Assembly: GCA_007119335.1 (NCBI GenBank)
Contig: SKPU01000266.1
Location: forward strand, 1 to 5,608
Direction: 5' to 3'
DNA: 5,608 bases
DNA from: Syntrophomonadaceae bacterium
Lineage (GTDB): Bacteria; Bacillota; Dethiobacteria; DTU022
In this document: positions 1-5,608 of the stretch, one piece after another
How positions within the stretch are numbered: position 1 is the first letter of the stretch
Layout: each line of letters begins with the position of its first letter
Program-made: the position numbers and the translations under genes
The notes under the pieces: generated by a model
What the model was told of the DNA's origin: nothing
What the model saw: the letters and a program-made list of their open reading frames with translations, nothing else
Databases searched by the model: none

Positions 1-33
1 AGTGATTATAAAACCAAACAGGGAGGATTTAAA

Positions 34-963
34 ATGAGTTTTAAAAGTGGAATAGTCCGGGTTGCAGTGGTCCAGGCTGGATCGGTGATTATGGATAAGG
101 CGGGAACCATGGAAAAGCTTGAGAAGCTTACCCATGAAGCATCTGAGCAGGGGGCAAAGATCATTCTCTTTCCCGAAGCATTTATTCCTTGCTATCCCCG
201 TGGTTTGTCTTTCGGCACAGTGGTGGGCAGTCGTTCTCCGGAAGGGCGAAAAGACTGGGCCCGCTACTATGAGAACTCAATCGATGTGCCCGGTCCTGAT
301 ACTGATTTGCTTGGTGAATTGGCGGAACGGAATGAAACCTATCTTTTTATTGGGGTTATGGAGCGAGCAGGAGGAACTATCTATTGTACTCTTCTCTATT
401 TTGGGCCTGACGGTTCTCTGCTAGCTAAACACCGGAAATTGAAACCCACGGGAAGTGAGCGTCTGATCTGGGGAGAAGGAGACGGGAGTACCCTGTCTGC
501 AATAGAAACTCCTTACGGCGTTACGAGCGGTCTGATCTGCTGGGAGAATTACATGCCCCTTGCCCGGGCCGCAATTTACAAAAAGAACCCTTCAATTTAT
601 CTTGCTCCGACTGCAGATCATCGCGAAGGGTGGCAGTGCTCTATGCGCCACGTTGCCCTGGAAGCGCGCTGCTTTGTTCTTTCCTGCAACCAGTTTGTTA
701 CAAAGGATATGTACCCCCCTGACCTTGCTTGTTTCTCCGAGCTTGAAAAGCAGCCTGAAATAATGAGCAGGGGCGGCAGCACAATTGTTGACCCCTTTGG
801 AAATTATGTTGCCGGGCCGGTTTGGGACAGAGAGGATATCCTGATTGCTGATCTCGATCTTGGAGCGGTAATTGAGGCTCACTATGATTTTGATGTTACG
901 GGGCATTACGCCCGTCCGGACGTGTTTACACTTCTTGTCGATGAGAACCGGGTTGCTGAATAA
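34..963 (+). CDS. Nitrilase-family carbon-nitrogen hydrolase (nitrilase branch)
   Basis: A cytoplasmic enzyme of 309 residues spanning the whole CN-hydrolase domain. The catalytic triad is visible: Glu48 in FPEAFIPCYPRG, Lys135 in KHRKLKPT and Cys169 in GLICWENYMPLAR. The second conserved Glu is Glu142 in the ERLIWG segment. The Cys-Trp-Glu-Asn-Tyr context and the KLKPTxxER block are those of true nitrilases (nitrile to carboxylate plus ammonia, also cyanide-degrading relatives) rather than of amidases or NAD-synthetase glutaminase domains. Substrate cannot be read from sequence. Position 53 is Cys where many nitrilases have Gly. The ATG follows GGGAGG by 7-8 bases, which supports the start. 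Length is near the short end of the family (about 310-350) but no motif is missing. The gene is convergent with the transport genes, and whether it is first in its operon is unknown because the window starts 33 bases upstream. Confidence 0.93.
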   Translation: MSFKSGIVRVAVVQAGSVIMDKAGTMEKLEKLTHEASEQGAKIILFPEAFIPCYPRGLSFGTVVGSRSPEGRKDWARYYENSIDVPGPDTDLLGELAERNETYLFIGVMERAGGTIYCTLLYFGPDGSLLAKHRKLKPTGSERLIWGEGDGSTLSAIETPYGVTSGLICWENYMPLARAAIYKKNPSIYLAPTADHREGWQCSMRHVALEARCFVLSCNQFVTKDMYPPDLACFSELEKQPEIMSRGGSTIVDPFGNYVAGPVWDREDILIADLDLGAVIEAHYDFDVTGHYARPDVFTLLVDENRVAE

Positions 964-1064
964 TCCCGTTACCCTGGATCTTGGGCAAATTATGAAGAAA
1001 AGGTTACCGGCCAGGGGAACCGTCCAAGCATCTGGCGCCATTGCCGTGTCTGTGCATCAGAATT

Positions 1065-1110
1065 GGTCACCAGAGGCCAGAACCCTCGTTCCTCTGACCG
1101 TTTGTCTTGT
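1065..1110 (+). terminator. Possible weak intrinsic terminator after the nitrilase gene
   Basis: GGTC (1065-1068) plus AGAGG (1072-1076) can pair with CCTCT (1091-1095) plus GACC (1096-1099), giving nine pairs with a three-base bulge and a 14-base loop. The plus-strand sequence after it is U-rich but interrupted (TTTGTCTTGTT). On the minus strand the same hairpin is followed by AATTCT, so it looks weaker as a terminator for the permease gene ending at 1125. The rest of the 161-base convergent gap (964-1124) holds one other short hairpin (GGTTACC 1002-1008 with GGGAACC 1015-1021, one A-G mismatch) and no gene I can support. Confidence 0.35.
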
Positions 1111-1124
1111 TCCCTTGCCCGGTT

Positions 1125-1940
1125 TTACTGAATCAGTCGGCGGCGCATCAGCATCTGGGGCAGGGGGAAGATAATCAGGATGAATAATGTTAACCATAGA
1201 ACGTGATAGAGAAGTTCAAAGGTGATCAGCCCAATAGTCAGAGACCTCAGCAGGACAACTATATGATAAAGGGGCAGCAACCAGGCCAACTGGTGCAGTA
1301 CCTGGGGCAGCACATCCAGTGGAAAGAATACCCCGGAAAACAAGAACATGGGGGTCACGATCAAGGTAAAAAAGTAAGCGAAGTTATCTATTTTGGGAAC
1401 AATGCCGGTCCAGATCATCGCAATCTGGGAGAAAACCAGTCCGTTAAGGATAAGAACAATAGGGATAAGCAGGGCCCACGGGGAAAGGACCAGCCCTAAA
1501 GAGGCAATTACTAATAGAATTACCGTTCCCGAAAGCAAACTTTTAAAGGTGCCATAGAGGAGTTCCCCGACCACAACTTCTTCTAAGTGTATAGGGGTGG
1601 CCACGATAGCATGGTATGTTTTTTGGAAATGCATCCGCACGAAGGAATCATAGGAACACTCCGCGGCTGCTGCCCACATGGCGGAAGTAGCAACGACGCC
1701 GGGGGCAACAAATTGGATATAACTCATCCCCTCGATACCTTCGATCATCGTACCCAGCCCAACCCCCAGGGCAGCCAGGTAGAGAAGTGGTTCGACTACA
1801 TTAAAGGCCAGGTTGGTTGTCCAGGTTTTTCTAAAAACAATCAAATTGCGGGCAAGTACTTTTAATGCCCAACCATTAACTGATCTATAGTAAGTGGCCA
1901 ATTTTTTTAGGGTCTGTAAAATCCATGGTGTCTTCTGCAT
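1125..1940 (-). CDS. ABC-2 type transporter permease, NodJ/DrrB-like
   Basis: An integral membrane subunit of 271 residues, partner of the ATPase just upstream. A cytoplasmic N-terminal stretch leads to about six hydrophobic segments (roughly residues 44-66, 74-94, 129-152, 158-178, 185-207 and 242-260), and the protein ends in a basic tail (MRRRLIQ). The FVAPGVVATSAMW segment and the FQKTYHAIVATPIHLEEVVVGE segment after it are typical of the NodJ-like branch of ABC-2 permeases, which export lipo-oligosaccharides, drugs or polyketides. The cargo here is unknown. The ATG is preceded by AGGAAGAGG at about 8 bases. That SD and the first 17 codons lie inside the end of the ATPase gene (56-bp overlap, +1 frame), so translation is probably coupled. 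Confidence 0.9.
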   Translation of the reverse strand: MQKTPWILQTLKKLATYYRSVNGWALKVLARNLIVFRKTWTTNLAFNVVEPLLYLAALGVGLGTMIEGIEGMSYIQFVAPGVVATSAMWAAAAECSYDSFVRMHFQKTYHAIVATPIHLEEVVVGELLYGTFKSLLSGTVILLVIASLGLVLSPWALLIPIVLILNGLVFSQIAMIWTGIVPKIDNFAYFFTLIVTPMFLFSGVFFPLDVLPQVLHQLAWLLPLYHIVVLLRSLTIGLITFELLYHVLWLTLFILIIFPLPQMLMRRRLIQ

Positions 1941-2859
1941 AATCTAATCCTCTTCCTGTCAACTTTAAGAAAACATCTTCCAAGTTGGATGGACGCAGCC
2001 GGTAGGTATGGACATGTTTGCAAGAGCTGATTATTTTTACCGCCTCGGTTTCATCTTCTGTGATATAGAGATAAATGGTGTTTCCGGCAAGCTGATAGCC
2101 GCTAATTAAATGTTCTAAGGTGTGCACTAAAGCTTGACTGTGTTCCAGGTTAATTTCTACTTCCACAACTTTTGCGCCCACTTGCTTTTGAATTAGATCC
2201 AGAGGTTTTCCCTGCTCTAAGATTATACCCTGATCCATGATGATCAATTCATCGCATAGCTGGCTTGCTTCTTCCAAATAGTGGGTGGTTAAAATCAGGG
2301 TCAGGCCCTTGTTTTTTAATTGCCGCAGGTGTTCCCAGATCAAACGCCGGCTCTGGGGATCCAGGCCTGTTGTCGGTTCGTCAAGGATAAGAATTTCGGG
2401 AGTGTGAATCAAGCCCCGGGCGATGGTTAAGCGGCGTTTCATCCCTCCGGAGATTCTATCTACTTCCTGGTCTGCTTTTGTTGAAAGGCTGAAAAAGTGG
2501 AGAAGCTCCTCGGCTCGCTTATGAGCCTCAGATCTACGGATACCGTAATAACTTGCGTAAACAAGCAAGTTTTCCCGGACGGTCAGTTCGAGATCCAGGT
2601 TGTTCTCCTGGGGAACCACTCCTAGCCTGGTTTTAATGGACCGCGTGTCGACAGTTACATCGTTTCCCAGGACAGTAAGTTTGCCGCCTGAAATAGGGTT
2701 AAAGCAATAGATCATAGCTACGACAGTAGTTTTCCCAGCGCCGTTAGGGCCGAGAATACCGAAACATTCTCCTCTGTGGATATGAAAGTCTATCCCGGCA
2801 ACAGCTTCAAAATCATTATACTTCTTCTGGAGTTTTTGAGCTTCCACTACTACTGTCAA
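1885..2859 (-). CDS. ABC transporter ATP-binding protein, NodI/DrrA-like
   Basis: An ATPase subunit of 324 residues from the chosen start. Visible motifs are Walker A GPNGAGKTT (37-45), Q-loop Gln84 in VVPQEN, signature SGGMKRR (137-143), Walker B LILDEP (157-162), D-loop after TTGLD, and H-loop His193 in LTTHYLEEA. The C-terminal region ends in the LRPSNLEDVFLKLTGRGL element common in NodI/DrrA-type export ATPases. The start is a TTG at 2859 with GGAGAGG seven bases upstream, and the protein then begins at the usual family point, just before KLQKKYNDFEAV. The frame is open back to a TTG at 2931, directly after the tupC stop, but that start has no SD and would add 24 atypical residues. It energises the overlapping permease. 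The gap to tupC is 72 bp. Confidence 0.92.
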   Translation of the reverse strand: MTVVVEAQKLQKKYNDFEAVAGIDFHIHRGECFGILGPNGAGKTTVVAMIYCFNPISGGKLTVLGNDVTVDTRSIKTRLGVVPQENNLDLELTVRENLLVYASYYGIRRSEAHKRAEELLHFFSLSTKADQEVDRISGGMKRRLTIARGLIHTPEILILDEPTTGLDPQSRRLIWEHLRQLKNKGLTLILTTHYLEEASQLCDELIIMDQGIILEQGKPLDLIQKQVGAKVVEVEINLEHSQALVHTLEHLISGYQLAGNTIYLYITEDETEAVKIISSCKHVHTYRLRPSNLEDVFLKLTGRGLDYAEDTMDFTDPKKIGHLL

Positions 2860-2931
2860 TAAGTTTCCTCTCCGATCGGTTCCTTCTGCTCGGGGCAGCT
2901 TAGCTGCTCTGACCGCATGTTTTCTGAACAA
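2860..2931 (-). other. 72-bp spacer between tupC and the NodI-like ATPase gene
   Basis: It contains a short perfect hairpin (GCAGC 2895-2899, GCTGC 2903-2907, three-base loop) and, close to the downstream gene, the GGAGAGG ribosome binding site (about 2867-2873). No T-tract follows the hairpin and I see no convincing promoter. Read-through from tup into the exporter genes is therefore possible but not shown. Confidence 0.5.
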
Positions 2932-3672
2932 CTAAAAAATTGCTTTGCCTTCGACATACAGGCGAGTATTTTCATTATCAGGATCAGTAAAAATTTTCTC
3001 GGTCGGGCCCATTTCCACAATTTCGCCCTGGTCGATGAAGATTACTTGATCAGCAATCCGGCGGGCTTGGAAAACATTATGGGTGACCATCACCACGGTA
3101 ATTGACTTTTCCCGGTTCAATTGACGAATCATTTCTTCAATTAACTCAATATTAACAGGGTCTAAGTTGGCGGTCGGTTCGTCAAGCAGGAGCAGTTCCG
3201 GATTGAAAGCTACGGCACGAGCGATAGCAACCCTTTGCGCTTCACCCCCGGATAAGGTATCAGCTCGGCGCGCGGCCAGATCCTTCAGGCCCACTTGTTC
3301 TAAAAGCTTATCGACCAGCTTATTTACTTCACCGCGGCTATAGCCGCGGGCCCTTAATCCGTAAGCGACATTATTCCAGACGCTGTCTTTAAAAAGCAGG
3401 GTCTTTTGGAAAACCAGGGCCATCTTGCGCTGAATCCTAAGGCGTTCCAGACCGTTATTGGGCAGGGCCATTCCTTGAAAGTAATAACTCCCGCTGCTGG
3501 GAGGGGTCAGCAGGTTGATGATCCGCAACAGGGTGCTTTTACCGGCACCGCTGGGACCGATGATGCCGTAGATAAGTCCTTTTTTCAGGCCCAGCTGATC
3601 TATTTTTAGTACTTGCTGATCGTATTCTTTATTGATTTCAGTCAGTTCGACCAGTAAATTTTCGTTATTAAT
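2932..3672 (-). CDS. tupC: Tungstate ABC transporter ATP-binding protein, probable ATT start
   Basis: The ATPase of a tungstate/molybdate-type importer, 246 residues from the proposed start. Motifs in order are Walker A GPSGAGKST (39-47), Q-loop Gln89 in LVFQKTLLF, signature LSGGEAQR (140-147), Walker B LLLLDEP (160-166) and H-loop His198 in VTHN. There is no C-terminal TOBE-like extension, as expected for TupC rather than ModC. The first in-frame ATG/GTG/TTG is a TTG at 3528, inside the helix after Walker A, which would destroy ATP binding. The frame is closed upstream by TAG at 3715-3717, with no standard start codon in between. The best start is ATT at 3672, eight bases after AAGGAGG. It overlaps the tupB stop by 5 bp, which suggests coupled reinitiation. 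The alternative is CTG at 3654, about 26 bases from the same SD. Function confidence is high; start confidence is about 0.75. Confidence 0.88.
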   Translation of the reverse strand: MNNENLLVELTEINKEYDQQVLKIDQLGLKKGLIYGIIGPSGAGKSTLLRIINLLTPPSSGSYYFQGMALPNNGLERLRIQRKMALVFQKTLLFKDSVWNNVAYGLRARGYSRGEVNKLVDKLLEQVGLKDLAARRADTLSGGEAQRVAIARAVAFNPELLLLDEPTANLDPVNIELIEEMIRQLNREKSITVVMVTHNVFQARRIADQVIFIDQGEIVEMGPTEKIFTDPDNENTRLYVEGKAIF

Positions 3673-4366
3673 AGCTCCTCCCTCCTTTTTGTATATTATA
3701 AAGCATGGAATTGACTACAAATGATATTATTAAGAGTATAATGCCTAACCCAATGGCCAGTTCGAAGTTGCCTTTTCTGGTTTCGAGGACAATAGCCGTG
3801 GTCATTACCCTGGTGTGCCCTGCAATATTACCGCCTACGATCATCACGGCCCCTACTTCGGCGACAACACGGCTGAATCCGGTAATTATTGCGCCAAATA
3901 TGCCAAACCTCGATTCTTTGACGACTGTCCAGGCGGCCAGGGCAGAACCGGCGCCAAGTGACCGGGCAGTTTCTTCAATTTTCTCACCTTTAGCTCTTAC
4001 TCCGACCATAGTTAAGCCTGTGATGATTGGGGTAGCGAGGAAAATCTGGGCAATGATCATTGCGGTAGGGGAATAAAGCAGGCCGAGAACTCCAAGCGGG
4101 CCCATCCTGGATAATAACAGGTAGATGATCAAGCCGCCCACGACCGGGGGCATTCCCATGAAGGTGAAAATAACTTTATTAATCAGGCGAGTTTTCTTTT
4201 CCGGTTTTAAAGCAAGTAAGGTGCCCAGTGGAACCCCTAGTAAAGTAGAAAGTAGAATAGCTGTCACAGAAACCTGTAATGAAAGAAAAACGATCTGTAG
4301 CAGGTCAGCATCGAATGCTAAAATTAAGCGAAAGGCTTCAATTATTCCTTCAAATGTTCTTGACAA
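3668..4366 (-). CDS. tupB: Tungstate ABC transporter permease
   Basis: The membrane subunit of the importer, 232 residues, of the binding-protein-dependent permease family. It has several hydrophobic segments (about 25-53, 65-85, 95-120, 155-180 and 203-223). The EAA-type cytoplasmic loop that docks on the ATPase is at about 131-155 (EETARSLGAGSALAAW, then VVKES). FMGMPPVVGGLIIYLLLS and VVAEVGAVMIVGGNI are the family blocks seen in TupB proteins. The start is TTG at 4366 with AGGCGGTGA upstream, one mismatch from a full SD, spacing about 5. An in-frame TAA lies 18 bases before that TTG, so no longer form exists. It follows tupA after an unusual 171-bp structured gap and overlaps tupC. Confidence 0.93.
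   Translation of the reverse strand: MSRTFEGIIEAFRLILAFDADLLQIVFLSLQVSVTAILLSTLLGVPLGTLLALKPEKKTRLINKVIFTFMGMPPVVGGLIIYLLLSRMGPLGVLGLLYSPTAMIIAQIFLATPIITGLTMVGVRAKGEKIEETARSLGAGSALAAWTVVKESRFGIFGAIITGFSRVVAEVGAVMIVGGNIAGHTRVMTTAIVLETRKGNFELAIGLGIILLIISFVVNSMLYNIQKGGRSY
3670..3688 (-). promoter_or_regulatory. Strong SD and ATT start of tupC inside the tupB 3' end
   Basis: On the minus strand, AAGGAGG followed by a second purine block GAGGAG lies over the last codons of tupB (residues KGGRS). Eight bases later comes ATT at 3672-3670, which shares its last base with the tupB TAA stop at 3670-3668. The spacing is normal for an SD-led start, and the stop/start overlap has the form of translational coupling. 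No ATG, GTG or TTG in this frame competes before the Walker A motif. Confidence 0.7.
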
Positions 4367-4537
4367 TTTTTCACCGCCTAAGCTTTATTCCAGCCTCTCA
4401 TATTTGCAATGAATGTGCGCTGCTGGTAAAGAGGCAACTCTCAACTTGCAAAGATTATCTGCCTTTGCAATAATATTTCAGGTTTACTGAAGAATTGCCC
4501 TGCTTGTATGGCAATTGACAGAAAAGGCCAGACTAAT
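4367..4537 (-). repeat. tupA-tupB spacer with serial inverted repeats
   Basis: 171 bases without a gene. In transcript order it holds: a perfect 7-bp inverted repeat (AATTGCC 4510-4516 / GGCAATT 4493-4499, 10-base loop); TTCAG/CTGAA with a five-base loop (about 4478-4492); a perfect 8-bp repeat TTGCAAAG/CTTTGCAA (4463-4470 / 4446-4453, 9-base spacer); and a longer-range GCCTCT/AGAGGC pair (4430-4435 / 4393-4398). None is followed by a good T-tract, so they do not look like intrinsic terminators. Possible roles are mRNA 3'-end protection that favours tupA over tupBC, a processing site, or for the 8-bp dyad a protein-binding site. Confidence 0.55.
4446..4470. repeat. Perfect 8-bp dyad TTGCAAAG-N9-CTTTGCAA
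   Basis: The arms are identical inverted repeats of eight bases separated by nine. The core hexamer TTGCAA appears again nearby without its mate (around 4404-4409). As DNA the symmetry and spacing suit a dimeric regulator; as RNA it is a moderate hairpin. I do not recognise it as a ModE-type site. It lies about 80-100 bp upstream of the tupB start, with no convincing -35/-10 pair beside it. Confidence 0.4.
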
Positions 4538-5419
4538 TTATTCCAGACCATATCCCGGGAAGAAAAGGGTTTCATTGTTAACCTGGTAGGAATTAATCAG
4601 TTCCTGTCCATCTTCCGACATTATAAAATCTAGATACCTGATTACAAGATCATATTTTACATGGTTATGCTCTTCCGGATTAACGGCCATAACTCCGTAC
4701 TGGTTAACTAAAGTTGGATCGCCTTCCAGAACTATTTGCAGATCAAGATTGTCCCGCATTGAAACAAAAGTTCCCCGGTCAGCCATGGTATAAGCCTGTT
4801 CCTCGTTGGCCATGTTTAAAGTGCTGCCCATGCCTTGCCCAATAGAAAGGTACCAATCCTGACCTTCCGGATTTATTCCAGCACCTTCCCATAAGTGTTC
4901 CTCCATACGGTGGGTTCCGGAATCATCACCGCGTGAAACAAAGGTGCTTTCGCTTTCAGCGATCAAGGCTAAACCACTGGCAGGATCGTTTATATCTTGA
5001 AGTCCGGCCGGGTCATCCTCGGCCCCGACAAATATGAAATCGTTATACATAACGTCATAACGGTCGACAAAGTAGCCTTTTTCAACCAGCTTGAGTTCTG
5101 ATTTTCGGTCGTGCACTAATAAAACATCAGCGTCGCCTCGCCGGCCCATATTCAAAGCAGCGCTGCTGCCCTGCGAAACTACTTCTACTGCAATTCCTGT
5201 TTTTTCAGTAAAAGCCTGATTAAGGTAGTCTAGCAGGCCTGAATCGTAGGTGCTGGTGGTAGTTGCCAGAGTGATAGAGCCTTCTGTAATCTTTTCTTCC
5301 GGTTCCGGTTCTGAATCAGGTTCAATCTGATCAGTGCACCCGCTGTTTAATAAAACCATGCTAAATGCGAGGACTGTTACCACTATAATTAAAGGGTTTA
5401 GTTTTTTGCTTAAATACAT
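4538..5419 (-). CDS. tupA: Tungstate-binding lipoprotein of the Tup ABC transporter
   Basis: The extracytoplasmic solute-binding protein, 293 residues, that captures tungstate and hands it to TupB. The N-terminus is a lipoprotein signal: KK, a hydrophobic core at about 9-24, then NSGC with Cys28 as the likely lipidated residue (Asn at -3 is atypical; Leu is at -4). An acidic, proline-rich linker (about 30-46) would tether the domain to the membrane, fitting a Gram-positive host. The ligand-site motif ATTTS (52-56) and the block VSRGDDSGTH (161-170) are hallmarks of TupA proteins and separate it from ModA. The ATG at 5419 follows AAGGAG by eight bases. It is the first gene after the Moco-type leader, which supports a tungsten or molybdenum role. 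Ligand preference (tungstate over molybdate) comes from family resemblance. Confidence 0.94.
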   Translation of the reverse strand: MYLSKKLNPLIIVVTVLAFSMVLLNSGCTDQIEPDSEPEPEEKITEGSITLATTTSTYDSGLLDYLNQAFTEKTGIAVEVVSQGSSAALNMGRRGDADVLLVHDRKSELKLVEKGYFVDRYDVMYNDFIFVGAEDDPAGLQDINDPASGLALIAESESTFVSRGDDSGTHRMEEHLWEGAGINPEGQDWYLSIGQGMGSTLNMANEEQAYTMADRGTFVSMRDNLDLQIVLEGDPTLVNQYGVMAVNPEEHNHVKYDLVIRYLDFIMSEDGQELINSYQVNNETLFFPGYGLE

Positions 5420-5498
5420 CTAAAGCGCTCCTTCAATATTTTTTAAAACAAATTCCGTAAAGTTTTGGCCGGATGGGTGCACATTTTGAGCTGAACAT

Positions 5499-5528
5499 AA
5501 AAAAATGCAAATTCCCCTTGGAAGATGC
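5499..5528 (-). terminator. Candidate riboswitch-controlled terminator before tupA
   Basis: On the minus strand a hairpin at 5507-5528 has TTCC and GGAA arms around an AAGG loop, extended by GCA/TGC pairs across a 2x2 internal loop, and is followed within one base by seven T residues (5499-5505). The stem is weak, but the T-tract is clean and sits between the aptamer and the tupA SD, as expected for a transcription-attenuation platform. Confidence 0.45.
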
Positions 5529-5566
5529 GATTATGCTTAAAAAAGCACGATCAAACCTTCTTTCCA
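5519..5566 (-). promoter_or_regulatory. Candidate antiterminator stem in the tup leader
   Basis: The 3' aptamer segment TGGAAAGA (5566-5559) can pair with TCTTCCA (5525-5519), seven pairs with one bulged A. This would enclose a local hairpin at 5529-5552 whose ten-base arms match except for one C-A mismatch and one G-U pair, with a UUUU loop. The pairing uses both the aptamer's GGAAAG and the 5' arm of the terminator hairpin, so the two folds exclude each other. This is inference from complementarity only. Confidence 0.4.
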
Positions 5567-5608
5567 CAACGGGAGGCACAGCAGTTTCCTACCGGACCCT
5601 ATCGTCCA
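5556..5608 (-). ncRNA. Moco/Tuco-type riboswitch, 3' part (cut by window end)
   Basis: On the minus strand the conserved string GCCTCCCG (5577-5570), four bases, then GGAAAG (5565-5560) matches the 3' core of the molybdenum-cofactor riboswitch as I recall it from the E. coli moaA leader. Just before it, an 11-position stem (arms 5599-5589 and 5584-5574, one C-U mismatch, several G-U pairs) is capped by a GAAA tetraloop (5588-5585). This stem starts in AGGG and ends in GCCTCCC, as in moaA. The 5' half of the aptamer lies beyond the window, so the P3 stem that is said to separate Moco from Tuco forms cannot be judged. Position before tupABC agrees with cofactor-feedback control of tungstate uptake. 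The promoter should lie further out. Confidence 0.75.

Noticed and set aside
592..1041. Minus-strand open frame of about 149 codons across the end of the nitrilase gene.
   Set aside because: It is antisense to a well-conserved enzyme, its product shows no domain, and it is explained as the complement of the real coding frame.
1902..1908. Programmed -1 ribosomal frameshift at the A7 run joining ATPase and permease.
   Set aside because: The permease is in the +1 frame relative to the ATPase, so a -1 slip would not enter it, and the permease has its own SD and ATG.
2860..2931. Longer form of the NodI-like ATPase starting at the TTG right after the tupC stop.
   Set aside because: No SD precedes it, and the added 24 residues do not resemble the family; the TTG at 2859 has GGAGAGG at seven bases.
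3705..4412. Plus-strand open frames opposite tupB.
   Set aside because: They are antisense to a clear permease, have low-complexity composition mirroring membrane codons, no SD and no recognisable motifs.
4493..4516. AATTGCC/GGCAATT hairpin after tupA as an intrinsic terminator.
   Set aside because: It is followed by CTTCAG rather than a U-run, and the stem is AT-rich with a 10-base loop; it is more likely a structural or stability element.
5433..5498. Minus-strand 21-codon open frame (ATG at 5498, TGA just before the tupA SD) that could be a leader peptide.
   Set aside because: No SD at a usable distance: it is preceded by the T-tract, and the nearest purine block is about 17 bases away. 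It has no telling codon bias or regulatory residue run, and the riboswitch explains the leader better.

Overview
The window reads as a piece of an anaerobic, low-to-mid GC Bacillota (Clostridia-like) chromosome. The reasons are purine-rich Shine-Dalgarno (SD) sequences before almost every gene, three non-ATG starts, a tungstate (Tup-type) ABC uptake system, and a riboswitch class tied to molybdenum/tungsten cofactor metabolism. The genus cannot be fixed from this stretch.

Layout. On the plus strand, 34-963 encodes a complete nitrilase-branch carbon-nitrogen hydrolase, followed by a possible weak terminator near 1065-1110. Everything else lies on the minus strand and reads leftward from the right edge: the 3' half of a Moco/Tuco-type riboswitch (5556-5608), two leader hairpins and a T-tract (5499-5552), tupA (lipoprotein, 4538-5419), a 171-bp spacer rich in inverted repeats, tupB (permease, 3668-4366), tupC (ATPase, 2932-3672), then a NodI/DrrA-like ABC ATPase (1885-2859) overlapping a NodJ-like ABC-2 permease (1125-1940). 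The minus-strand block converges on the nitrilase gene.

How it fits together. TupA would capture tungstate outside the membrane. TupB and TupC would move it in with ATP. Tungsten would then be built into the pterin cofactor, and the leader RNA is placed to sense that cofactor and shut the operon down when it is plentiful. A plausible antiterminator/terminator pair can be drawn just after the aptamer. The NodIJ-like pair is a separate exporter of unknown cargo. It follows tupC by 72 bp on the same strand with no clear terminator between, so it may share the transcript.

Two points matter most to an annotator. First, tupC has no ATG, GTG or TTG between its upstream in-frame stop and its Walker A motif. 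The best start is an ATT overlapping the tupB stop behind a strong SD, so automatic callers would cut off the nucleotide-binding loop. Second, the right edge holds a truncated riboswitch that should be recovered with flanking sequence.
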